From positions 62,001 to 126,000 of the forward strand of contig NZ_JAPENY010000002.1 of NCBI RefSeq assembly GCF_026341825.1: a stretch of DNA of 64,000 nt. Reading direction: 5' to 3'. The translations under genes and the position numbers were made by a program. The notes below the pieces were generated by a model. That model searched no databases. It was not told where the DNA came from and saw only the letters and a list, made by a program, of their open reading frames with translations. Within the stretch, counting starts at the first letter, position 1. Each line of letters starts with the position of its first letter. This DNA is from Streptomyces sp. NBC_00620. Its GTDB lineage: Bacteria; Actinomycetota; Actinomycetes; Streptomycetales; Streptomycetaceae. Below, in pieces: positions 1 through 7,132 of the stretch.

Positions 1-175
1 CCGTGAGGGGTTCGAGGCGGTTGGCGGAGGTGGCGGTCTCCTTCGCGGTCTCCTTTGTGGACTCCGCGCTCTCGGCCGGGCCCCCGCAGCCGGTCGCGGC
101 CGTCAGGAGGGCGAGCGTGGACAGTAGTGCGCCCGCCATTCGTGTGCGCCGACGGCGCACGGTCCCGTCCTTCAT
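1..175 (-). CDS. Lipoprotein, probable heme ABC transporter binding protein, N-terminal part
   Basis: Only the first 58 codons are in the window; the gene runs off the left edge. Reading leftward from the ATG at 175, the product has a basic start, a hydrophobic stretch and a lipobox ending in TGC, so it is a membrane-anchored extracytoplasmic lipoprotein. A short Ser/Thr/Glu/Lys-rich linker follows, as in ABC substrate-binding proteins. It is divergent from two HtaA heme-binding protein genes and shares with them an intergenic iron box. HmuT, the heme-binding lipoprotein, is the usual partner of HtaA in actinobacteria, so an HmuT-like role is the best inference. A siderophore-binding protein is the main alternative because the ligand-binding domain is not visible. 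Confidence 0.6.
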   Translation of the reverse strand, partial: MKDGTVRRRRTRMAGALLSTLALLTAATGCGGPAESAESTKETAKETATSANRLEPLT

Positions 176-284
176 CCTCGTCCATCCATCCTCTCGGTCT
201 GCTTCCGGCTGCTCCTGGCTGCGTCCGGTCGCCGCCAGTTGCTTCCAGCCGCTCCGGCCTCTTCCGGCACCTGCCGGGCATAGC

Positions 285-303
285 TTAGGTTAGCCTTACC
301 TTT
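285..303. promoter_or_regulatory. Iron box (DmdR/IdeR-type operator)
   Basis: The 19-bp sequence TTAGGTTAGCCTTACCTTT closely matches the actinobacterial DtxR/IdeR/DmdR consensus TTAGGTTAGGCTAACCTAA. It sits between the divergent lipoprotein gene and the first HtaA gene, where it can repress both when iron is plentiful. A second copy of the core GGTTAGCCTTACCT lies before the heme oxygenase gene. The regulator itself is not in the window. Confidence 0.85.
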
Positions 304-350
304 CTAGCCATGAGTGGCCGGTTACCGACTGCCGAACCCGGAGGACATCC

Positions 351-1778
351 ATGCCCGTGCGCCTGAGGGCCCCGATCACCGCGGTGTGCGTGGCCGCGCT
401 CGGAGCTCTGCTGGGGGCACTGCTCCCCGCCACCGCCGCGCACGCCGCCGGCCGCAGCGTGCAGGGCGGGCGGCTCGACTGGGGCATCAAGTCCTCCTTC
501 CAGAGCTATGTCACCGGGCCCATCGCCAAGGGGAGTTACTCCCTCACCGGCGGCGCGGCCACGGTCGGCAGCAGCCAGTTCCGCTTCCACTCCGCGACGG
601 GCACGTACGACAGCGCCACGGGCGCCTTCTCCTCCTCCTTCTCCGGCGGGGTCCACTTCGTCGGGCACAAGGAGGACGACGGCACCTACCAGCTCGACCT
701 CACGATCAGCCGCCCCACCGTCCGCATCTCCGGCGGCAGCGGCACCCTCTACGTCGACATCACCAGCAAGGCGAAGGGCACCGGGACGGTCACGACGTCC
801 TCACAGGTGCCCTTCGCCTCCCTCTCCCTCGGCGGGATCGACATGAAGGGCGGCGGCAACTCCGTACAGCTCAACAGCCTTCCCGCCACGCTGACTTCAC
901 AGGGCGCGCAGTCCTTCGCCGGGTACTACACGGCCGGGACCGCGCTCGACCCGGTGAGCCTGTCCGCGGACGTGCGGGCGGCGGCCACGCCGAAGGCGTC
1001 GAGCACGCCGACGCCCACGAAGTCCTCCGTGAAGAAGGAGACTTCGGGCGCGATCGCGAACGGCGCCGTCGACTGGGGCGTGCGCCGCACCTTCCGCGAG
1101 TACGTCACCGGGGACATCGCCCAGGGCAAGTGGACCCTGTCCTCGGGAGCCCAGGACGGCGGCGCGCTCTTCCGCTTCGCCGGCGGTGAGGGGACGTACA
1201 AGAAGGACGACTCCTCGCTGGAGGCGGAGTTCGAGGGCGCGGTGCGCTTCACCGGCGAACAGGGTCTCGACCTGAAGCTGAGCAGCGTCCGGGTGGCCGT
1301 CGAGGACGCCAAGGGCACGCTGTACGCCGATGTGACCAGCGAGGGCTTCACCGGCAAGAAGGTCGCGATCGTCACCTTCACGGCGAAGGACCTCACCCCG
1401 AAGGACGACCTCGTCGAGCTGACCGAGGCGCCCACGAAGCTCACCGCCAAGGGCGCGAAGGCCTTCGGCGGGATGTATCAGGCGGGCACCGAGATGGACC
1501 CCCTCTCGCTCGCCGTCGCCCTCACCGACGACGCGGCCCTGCCCGCGCTGCCCGACCTGGGCAGCTCGGCCACCGCGAGCGCGACCCCCTCGGCACCGGA
1601 GACGGCCGCCGAAGCCAAGACCGACACGACCGAGGCCGCCGCGGACACCTCCGACGGCGCACCGGTTCTTCCCATCGGCCTCGTGGCCGGCGCCCTGCTG
1701 GTGGCGGGCGCGGCCTACGCGATCGCCGTCCGCAGGCGCCGTGGCCGCCAGGCCCCCGCAGTCCCTGATGAGGGCTGA
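351..1778 (+). CDS. HtaA-domain heme-binding surface protein, membrane anchored
   Basis: The 475-residue product has a signal peptide (about residues 1-32, ending AHA-A) and two HtaA domains at roughly 40-205 and 238-395, each opening with a DWG(I/V)-type motif followed by SYVTG or EYVTG. A Ser/Thr/Ala/Pro linker leads to a transmembrane helix near 440-460 and a short Arg-rich cytoplasmic tail. HtaA domains of corynebacteria and streptomycetes bind heme and hand it to the HmuTUV importer. Unlike its downstream neighbour it has no LAXTG motif, so it should stay in the membrane. The ATG at 351 follows GGAGG with 6-bp spacing. The iron box just upstream predicts induction under iron limitation. 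Confidence 0.88.
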   Translation: MPVRLRAPITAVCVAALGALLGALLPATAAHAAGRSVQGGRLDWGIKSSFQSYVTGPIAKGSYSLTGGAATVGSSQFRFHSATGTYDSATGAFSSSFSGGVHFVGHKEDDGTYQLDLTISRPTVRISGGSGTLYVDITSKAKGTGTVTTSSQVPFASLSLGGIDMKGGGNSVQLNSLPATLTSQGAQSFAGYYTAGTALDPVSLSADVRAAATPKASSTPTPTKSSVKKETSGAIANGAVDWGVRRTFREYVTGDIAQGKWTLSSGAQDGGALFRFAGGEGTYKKDDSSLEAEFEGAVRFTGEQGLDLKLSSVRVAVEDAKGTLYADVTSEGFTGKKVAIVTFTAKDLTPKDDLVELTEAPTKLTAKGAKAFGGMYQAGTEMDPLSLAVALTDDAALPALPDLGSSATASATPSAPETAAEAKTDTTEAAADTSDGAPVLPIGLVAGALLVAGAAYAIAVRRRRGRQAPAVPDEG

Positions 1779-1833
1779 ACCCCATTACACCGTCCGCCAC
1801 TTGGCGGACCACCCATCGAGGAGAACCACCTTC

Positions 1834-3333
1834 ATGTCCGTCAGAGCCCGCCGCCCTCTCGCCCTCGCCGCAGCCGTCGCCACGGCCGCCGCGCTGGGTG
1901 CCACCGCGCTCGCCACCGCAGGCGCGACCACTGCCGCGGCCGCCGAAACCCCCCTCAGCGGCTACGAGTTGACGTGGGGCATCAAGCAGTCGTACCGCAC
2001 GTACGTGACCACCTACGCGGGGGGCACCTTCACGGCGACGGACGGCGCCACGCAGGCCGTGGACAACGGTGCGTTCACCTTCGTGGACGGCACCGGCACC
2101 TACGACACCACGGCGCACACGCTCGGCCTCGGCTTCAAGGGCAGCCTGAACATCGTCTCCCAGGCGCACGGCTTCGACATCACCCTGTCCGACGTGAAGT
2201 TCGACAGCGCCACCACCGAGATCACCGCCGACGTGACGAAGACGACCACGCCGGCGACGGGCGGGACGCCGGTCACCACGAAGTCGGAGGACGCGCCGCT
2301 CGCCACGGTGACCGTCACCCGCGACATGAAGGACATGGCCACCAAGCTGACGGCGGAGGCGGCGGACATCCTCGGCAGCGCGTCCTACGCGGACGCGGCC
2401 GGCGACCCGTTGACGCTGGTGCAGAAGACGACCTCGCAGTCCCCGGACCCGGACACGTCCGACTCGACCTCCCCGTCCCCGTCGAACTCCGACTCGACCT
2501 CCCCGTCTCCGTCCGCGTCGGACTCCGAGTCCGCTTCCGCGAGCGCGTCCGCGTCCGCGTCGGCGTCCGCCTCGGCGGCCCCGACCGTGGGCGACATCAC
2601 CGACGGCACGCTCGGCTGGGGCGTGAAGGAGTCCTTCCGTACGTACGTCGTGAGCGGCGTTGCCCAGGGCAAGATCACCGCGTCCGGCGGCGCGACCCAG
2701 GCCACCGGCAACGGCGTCTTCACCTTCGTGGACGGCACCGGCACCTACGACACCGACGCCGACACCCTCTCCGCCTCCTTCGAGGGCGCGGTCAACTTCA
2801 AGGGCCACGAGGAGAACGGCGAGTACGGCCTCGACCTCACCCTCAGCGACCTCAAGGCGGAACTCGACGGCGGCACCGGCGAACTGACCGCCGACGTCGA
2901 CAGCCTCGGCGAGAAGTCCGAGGACGTCGTCCTCGCCAAGCTCAAGGCCACATCGGGCCAGTTGACGGTCGAGGACGACGTGATCGAGCTCGACGACGTC
3001 ACTGCCACCCTCACGGACGCGGGCGCGGAGGCCTTCGGCGGCTTCTACACGACGGGCACCGAGCTCGACCCGGTGGACCTCGCCGTGGCCGTCGACGAGG
3101 ACGCCCAACTCCCGGGCGGCAACGACGAGTCGACCACGCCCAGCTCCAGCGCCTCGGCCACCTCCGGCACCACGGGCGGCACGACCGGCTCCACCACCGG
3201 CGGCGACACCGGTTCCCTCGCCTCGACCGGCTCCGACGTACCGGCCGGCGCGCTCGGCGCCGTCGCCGCGGTCACCGTCGCGGCAGGCGCGGGCGTGGTC
3301 CTCGCGGTACGCAGGCGCCGTACGGAGGCCTAG
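1834..3333 (+). CDS. HtaA-domain heme-binding protein with LAXTG sortase signal
   Basis: The 499-residue product is a secreted, wall-anchored paralogue of the preceding protein. It has a signal peptide (about 1-38), an HtaA domain near 42-200, a long Ser/Pro/Asp/Ala linker encoded by tandem repeats, a second HtaA domain near 250-415 and a C-terminal sorting signal: LASTG at 462-466, a hydrophobic helix and an RRRR tail. LAXTG is recognised by class E sortases of Streptomyces. The ATG at 1834 follows AGGAGAACCACCTTC. The gene is 55 bp after the first HtaA gene and probably co-transcribed from the iron-regulated promoter. One wall-linked and one membrane-linked protein suggest a heme relay to the lipoprotein. 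Confidence 0.88.
   Translation: MSVRARRPLALAAAVATAAALGATALATAGATTAAAAETPLSGYELTWGIKQSYRTYVTTYAGGTFTATDGATQAVDNGAFTFVDGTGTYDTTAHTLGLGFKGSLNIVSQAHGFDITLSDVKFDSATTEITADVTKTTTPATGGTPVTTKSEDAPLATVTVTRDMKDMATKLTAEAADILGSASYADAAGDPLTLVQKTTSQSPDPDTSDSTSPSPSNSDSTSPSPSASDSESASASASASASASASAAPTVGDITDGTLGWGVKESFRTYVVSGVAQGKITASGGATQATGNGVFTFVDGTGTYDTDADTLSASFEGAVNFKGHEENGEYGLDLTLSDLKAELDGGTGELTADVDSLGEKSEDVVLAKLKATSGQLTVEDDVIELDDVTATLTDAGAEAFGGFYTTGTELDPVDLAVAVDEDAQLPGGNDESTTPSSSASATSGTTGGTTGSTTGGDTGSLASTGSDVPAGALGAVAAVTVAAGAGVVLAVRRRRTEA
2458..2577 (+). repeat. In-gene tandem repeats encoding the Ser-rich linker
   Basis: Two 30-bp units (2458-2487 and 2488-2517), differing at a few bases, encode SDSTSPSPS-type segments. 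They are followed by a run of TCCGCG-like hexamers encoding alternating Ser-Ala. The tract forms the flexible spacer between the two HtaA domains and could vary in length between strains by slippage. Confidence 0.8.
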
Positions 3334-3362
3334 TCGCCATCCACTGGCGCGACTGACACAAC

Positions 3363-3415
3363 AGCCCGCCCCAGCCCTGGCCGCCCTCTGGCGGTCGCGT
3401 GGGCTGGGGCGGGCT
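3363..3415 (+). terminator. Intrinsic terminator after the HtaA genes
   Basis: A 14-bp perfect inverted repeat, AGCCCGCCCCAGCC (3363-3376) and its complement (3402-3415), encloses a 25-bp loop 29 bp after the HtaA stop codon. There is no U tract, as is usual in Streptomyces. Confidence 0.8.
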
Positions 3416-3444
3416 CGTTGTGCGAGTGGTGTTTGAATGCTGGA

Positions 3445-4092
3445 GTGACTGATTACGACGTGCTGCGGGTCTTCTGTGGGCCCGGTGGGCGATACGGCAA
3501 CGAGCTCGGGGTCGTTCGTGAGGGATCCTTCATGCCGGACGTCGAGGAGCGGCAGGCGTTCGCCGCGAAGCTCGGGTTCAGCGAGACGGTGTTCGTGGAT
3601 GATCCCGAGCGTGGGGTCATCGACATCTACACGCCGACGCTGCGGCTGCCGTTCGCCGGGCATCCGTGCGTCGGGGTGGGCTGGCTGCTCGATGTGCCCG
3701 AACTCGTCACGCCCGCCGGGGTGGTGGGGGTCCGGCTGGACGGTGAGTTCAGCTGGATCGAGGCTCGGGCGGAGTGGGCACCGGCGCGTACGGTGCGGCG
3801 GTACGACTCCGCCGCCGAGGTCGACGCGCTGCCCGTGCCGCCGTCCGGGGAGTGGATCTATGCCTGGGCCTGGGAGGACGAGGCCGCGGGGCGGGTGCGG
3901 GCGCGGGCGTTTCCCGGCCGGGACGACGGGATCGTCGAGGACGAGGCGACGGGGGCGGCGGCACTGCTACTGACGGCTCGGCTGGGGCGGGCGCTCAACA
4001 TCGTCCAGGGGGCCGGGTCCCAGATACTTACGGCGCCGCAGCCGGGGGGATGGGTTGAGGTGGGGGGTCGGGTGCGGTTGGTGCGGGGGTGA
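3445..4092 (+). CDS. PhzF-family isomerase/epimerase-like protein
   Basis: The product (215 residues from the GTG at 3445) shows the PhzF fold signatures: GNELGVV near the start, GFSETVF carrying the usual catalytic Glu, the TPTLRLPFAGHPCVG segment and a C-terminal EDEATGAAA motif. PhzF proteins are diaminopimelate-epimerase-fold isomerases; apart from phenazine synthesis most have no known substrate. It is shorter than the typical 260-290 residues, with a condensed middle. The start is uncertain: TTG 3418 and GTG 3460 are in frame, and no Shine-Dalgarno is well placed for any of them. It stands alone between two terminators. Confidence 0.75.
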   Translation: MTDYDVLRVFCGPGGRYGNELGVVREGSFMPDVEERQAFAAKLGFSETVFVDDPERGVIDIYTPTLRLPFAGHPCVGVGWLLDVPELVTPAGVVGVRLDGEFSWIEARAEWAPARTVRRYDSAAEVDALPVPPSGEWIYAWAWEDEAAGRVRARAFPGRDDGIVEDEATGAAALLLTARLGRALNIVQGAGSQILTAPQPGGWVEVGGRVRLVRG

Positions 4093-4136
4093 GGGTGGGG
4101 GTTTGTTCGCCCCCTCCGCCCCTTCCCGTCCCGTTT

Positions 4137-4155
4137 CTGGGGGCTGCGCCCCCAG
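4137..4155. terminator. GC-rich terminator hairpin
   Basis: CTGGGGGC-TGC-GCCCCCAG forms an 8-bp perfect stem with a 3-base loop, between the converging PhzF-like and heme oxygenase genes. The flanking CCTCAAACGCCGGACGGGCT text is the intergenic sequence often seen beside Streptomyces terminators, and a related block occurs near 27.8-28.0 kb. Confidence 0.8.
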
Positions 4156-4206
4156 ACCCCCCTTTCGCGCTGCGCGCTCGTCCTCAAACGCCGGACGGGC
4201 TGAAAG

Positions 4207-4866
4207 TTACGCGGTCAGCGGGAACTCTTCCCCCAGTGCCTGAAAGACCGCCGTGTTCAGGGCGAACGCCCGCTTGCACTCCGTCACGATCCGCTGCTTC
4301 TCCAGGTCGTCGGCGTGGATGCTGTCCAGGAGTTCGCGGTAGGCGCGCTTGAAGGCGGCGGGGTTGGTGATGTCCTCGAAGACGTAGAACCGCACGCCGT
4401 CGCCCTTGCGGGTGAAGCCCCAGGTCTGTTCCGCCTTGCCGCGGATGATCTGGCCGCCGGAGAGGTCGCCGAGGTAACGGGTGTAGTGGTGGGCGATGTA
4501 GCCGCCGGGCCAGGTGCGGGCGCATTCGGCGACGCGGGCCGCGTACGCCTGGGTCGCGGGCAGAGCGGTGAGGGTGGTGTGCCAGTCGGGGCCCCGGAGG
4601 TGGGCGAGGTCGGCCTCCAGCGCGCTGCGGCGCATCAGTTCGCTCTGGATGAAGGGCCCGGCCAGCGGGTCGGACGCCAGCTTCCCGGCGTCCGCCTCCA
4701 ACGCCTCGTACACGAACCACAGTTGCTCGGTGTAGCGCGCGTACGCCTCGACACCGAGCCTGCCGCCGAGCAGGTCGCTCATGAACGTCGAGGTCTCCGC
4801 CTCTGTGTGCTGCTCGTGCGAGGCGGTGCGGATGAGCGTCGAGAACGCCGTACCCGACGAGTTCAT
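4207..4866 (-). CDS. hmuO: Heme oxygenase (biliverdin-producing)
   Basis: The 219-residue protein opens heme to biliverdin, CO and Fe2+, the intracellular end of heme-iron acquisition. The proximal heme ligand is probably His20 in the HTEAETSTFM segment, equivalent to the HEKAEHSTFM region of corynebacterial HmuO. The distal-helix signature HHYTRYLGDLSGGQIIRG is intact. Length fits the family (about 215). The ATG at 4866 is chosen because GGAGG lies 6 bases before it; a longer form from 4890 lacks this. An iron box 47 bp upstream predicts DmdR/IdeR control, linking it to the HtaA/HmuT genes across the intervening PhzF-like gene. Confidence 0.93.
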   Translation of the reverse strand: MNSSGTAFSTLIRTASHEQHTEAETSTFMSDLLGGRLGVEAYARYTEQLWFVYEALEADAGKLASDPLAGPFIQSELMRRSALEADLAHLRGPDWHTTLTALPATQAYAARVAECARTWPGGYIAHHYTRYLGDLSGGQIIRGKAEQTWGFTRKGDGVRFYVFEDITNPAAFKRAYRELLDSIHADDLEKQRIVTECKRAFALNTAVFQALGEEFPLTA

Positions 4867-4912
4867 GTGGACCTCCGGTGGTGAGGACAAGACGACAGCA
4901 AGTCGGATTTTC

Positions 4913-4931
4913 TATGGTTAGCCTTACCTAA
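4913..4931. promoter_or_regulatory. Iron box upstream of heme oxygenase
   Basis: TATGGTTAGCCTTACCTAA matches the DtxR/DmdR operator consensus and shares GGTTAGCCTTACCT with the box at 285-303. It overlaps the likely promoter of the leftward heme oxygenase gene. Confidence 0.85.
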
Positions 4932-4996
4932 GTCAACTGGTTCCCGACGTCCTGTCGGTAAAAACGTACCCCGAATCCCGGTCGGGCCCACATGGA

Positions 4997-5026
4997 AGAG
5001 CCCGCCCTGTGGACAGGGCGGGCTCT
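4997..5026 (-). terminator. Terminator of map
   Basis: AGAGCCCGCCCTGT (4997-5010) pairs perfectly with ACAGGGCGGGCTCT (5013-5026) over 14 bp with a 2-base loop. It lies 45 bp beyond the map stop codon and before the heme oxygenase promoter. Confidence 0.85.
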
Positions 5027-5070
5027 GGGGGCGCGGAAACCACCGCACGCGAGGCGGCGGCGAGGCGGGA

Positions 5071-5928
5071 CTACGGCAGGGTGAGGATCTCGGCGCCGCT
5101 GTCGGTGACGACCAGGGTGTGCTCGAACTGAGCCGTCCGCTTCCGGTCCTTCGTGACGACCGTCCACCCGTCGTCCCACATGTCGTACTCGTGCGTACCG
5201 AGCGTGAGCATCGGCTCGATCGTGAAGGTCATCCCGGGCTGGATGACGGTCGTCGCATGGGGGCTGTCGTAGTGCGGAATGATCAGACCGGAGTGGAAGG
5301 AGGAGTTGATCCCGTGCCCCGTGAAGTCCCGGACCACCCCGTACCCGAACCGCTTGGCGTACGACTCGATGACGCGCCCGATGATGTTGATCTGGCGGCC
5401 GGGCTTGACCGCCTTGATCGCACGGTCGAGCGACTCACGGGTCCGCTCGACGAGCAGCCGGCTCTCCTCGTCGACGTCACCGACGAGGTAGGTGGCGTTG
5501 TTGTCGCCGTGGACCCCGCCGATGTACGCCGTCACGTCGAGGTTGATGATGTCGCCGTCACGCAGGACCGTGGAGTCGGGGATGCCGTGGCAGATGACCT
5601 CGTTGACGGAGGTGCACAACGACTTGGGGAAGGCGCGGTAGCCGAGGGTCGAGGGATAGGCACCGTGGTCGCACATGTAGGCGTGCGCGACCCGGTCCAG
5701 CTCGTCCGTCGTCACACCGGGTGCGATGAGCTTCGCGGCCTCGGCCATCGCCCGCGCGGCGATCCGCCCGGCGAGCCGCATCGCCTCGATCGTCTCGGGC
5801 GTCTGCACCTCCGGACCGGTGTACGGCGTGGGCGTGGGCTTGCCCACGTACTCCGGGCGCCTGATGTTTCCCGGGACGGGACGGGTGGGAGAGAGCTCCC
5901 CTGGTACGAGCAGCGACTGGCCAGACAT
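5071..5928 (-). CDS. map: Methionine aminopeptidase, type I
   Basis: The 285-residue cytosolic enzyme removes initiator methionine from nascent proteins. All five dinuclear metal ligands of the pita-bread fold are visible: Asp131 (NLDVTAYI), Asp142 (HGDNNATY), His205 (TGHGINSSFH), Glu238 (FTIEPML) and Glu269 (QFEHTLVV). An N-terminal extension of about 40 residues with Pro-rich text is typical of the actinobacterial form. The ATG at 5928 begins MSGQSLLVPGEL; a clear Shine-Dalgarno is lacking. Actinobacteria carry two or three map paralogues, so this one may not be the only copy. Confidence 0.93.
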   Translation of the reverse strand: MSGQSLLVPGELSPTRPVPGNIRRPEYVGKPTPTPYTGPEVQTPETIEAMRLAGRIAARAMAEAAKLIAPGVTTDELDRVAHAYMCDHGAYPSTLGYRAFPKSLCTSVNEVICHGIPDSTVLRDGDIINLDVTAYIGGVHGDNNATYLVGDVDEESRLLVERTRESLDRAIKAVKPGRQINIIGRVIESYAKRFGYGVVRDFTGHGINSSFHSGLIIPHYDSPHATTVIQPGMTFTIEPMLTLGTHEYDMWDDGWTVVTKDRKRTAQFEHTLVVTDSGAEILTLP

Positions 5929-5986
5929 GCCAGCGAGTCTAACCAGCGGGCGTGGGGGACCATGTCCGTGGCGAAAGGAGCCGGTC

Positions 5987-6223
5987 ATGGCCCTCTTCAA
6001 GAAGCGCACCGTCGGCAAGCCCGGCGAGTGGTACTACTGCCTGGAACACAAGACCGTCGAGGAAGGCCCCGACTGCCCGGGCAAGGACCGTTTCGGTCCC
6101 TACGCCTCACGGGCGGAGGCGCAGCGCGCGATGGAGATCGCCCGCGAACGCAACCTCGAGTGGGAAACGGACCCGAAGTGGCACGATGCGACGGGGGCGG
6201 CGCCGGGGCCTGACGAGGACTGA
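5987..6223 (+). CDS. Conserved small protein, 78 residues, unknown function
   Basis: The short acidic and basic protein has a CLEHKTVEEGPDCPGKDRFGPY segment with two cysteines and a GPYASRAEAQRAMEIA helix resembling the end of a SPOR domain. There is no signal peptide or membrane segment. AAAGGAG lies 8 bases before the ATG at 5987. It is divergent from map, with only 58 bp between their starts. Such proteins are common in Streptomyces; no function can be assigned. Confidence 0.75.
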   Translation: MALFKKRTVGKPGEWYYCLEHKTVEEGPDCPGKDRFGPYASRAEAQRAMEIARERNLEWETDPKWHDATGAAPGPDED

Positions 6224-6317
6224 GGGCGCGGGTGGCCCGTGCGGGGCGGGCTCCCGGGGTACCGGGTCCACCGCCGGAGGGGCTGCGAGCTGCCCGCCGA
6301 AGGCGGCGCGGAGTGGC

Positions 6318-6404
6318 GAGTCGGGCGGGTGGGCGGGAAAGGCCTTTCGACGGTGTCCGCCGCAGGCGGGTAGGAATGCCGAGTCGGGTGGGCGGGCGGG
6401 AAAG
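6318..6404. repeat. Degenerate tandem repeat, about 63-bp period
   Basis: A 24-bp block beginning GAGTCGGGCGGG and ending GGGCGGGAAAG (6318-6341) recurs at 6381-6404 with a few mismatches. The preceding CCGCCG(A/C)AGGCGG text is repeated too, so about 50 bp are duplicated. The region 6224-6429 otherwise holds no gene and is very G-rich on the plus strand. Confidence 0.6.
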
Positions 6405-6429
6405 ATCCGCGAAGCGGCATACGACCCGT

Positions 6430-7032
6430 TCACCACCGCGCAGACGGCGGAGCCGTCAGCTGATCCGCTAGCCGGGACAACCGGTCCCGAACCCGCCGCC
6501 GCCCCCGAGGCGAGGGCAACGCGTTCTCCCCGGCCCCCGCACTCACAAGATGCTGAACGGTATCGAGGTCGAGCTCGGGCCCGCCCGGCACGGCCAGCAC
6601 CTCATGAGCCAGCGCCGGCAACTCGGCGTCCCCCGCGGACAGCGCAAGCACCGTCGCCCCGGCCCGCCGAGCATCGTGAACCCGCTCGAGCAGCGGAGCC
6701 CCCACCGCCCCGGGCGACACGACAAGCAGCGTCTCCCCACGCCGCGCGGCCTCGATCCGCCCGAGCCCCACCGCAAGGTGAGCCGGATCCGAGCCCGCCG
6801 CCCCATGCCGCACCAGCGTCGGCGAAAGCTCCGGCGTCCCCGACCACGCGGCCTCGTCAACCAGATGCGCGGCGAGATGCCACGGCTCGTACTCCTCCGT
6901 GCCCACCAGCAGCAACCCGCCCCCGTACGACACCACGGACCCCCGCAGCACCCCGGCGAACCGCCGCGTGGCCCCCAACCACTCGGTCCCGGCAAGCACT
7001 TCACGCAGCAGCGCGACCCGTACGGCATCCAT
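6430..7032 (-). CDS. Hypothetical protein, SIS-like C-terminal half
   Basis: The 200-residue protein has no signal peptide or membrane helix. The segment VVSPGAVGAPLLERVHDARRAGATVLALSAG followed by LPALAHEVLAVP resembles the second half of SIS (sugar isomerase) domains, where a beta strand, phosphosugar loop and helix alternate, but the match is by eye. It is divergent from a sialidase gene with a 100-bp shared promoter region, which would fit a role in amino-sugar handling. AGGATG precedes the ATG at 7032. Function unproven. Confidence 0.6.
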   Translation of the reverse strand: MDAVRVALLREVLAGTEWLGATRRFAGVLRGSVVSYGGGLLLVGTEEYEPWHLAAHLVDEAAWSGTPELSPTLVRHGAAGSDPAHLAVGLGRIEAARRGETLLVVSPGAVGAPLLERVHDARRAGATVLALSAGDAELPALAHEVLAVPGGPELDLDTVQHLVSAGAGENALPSPRGRRRVRDRLSRLADQLTAPPSARW

Positions 7033-7132
7033 GCAGACGCATCCTGCCGCAACCGGCCACTCGTGACCCGGAGTTCATCCCAAATTCGCCCAAGCTGGGC
7101 AAGGGGCCGGATCAAGCGGTAAGGAGAGACAC

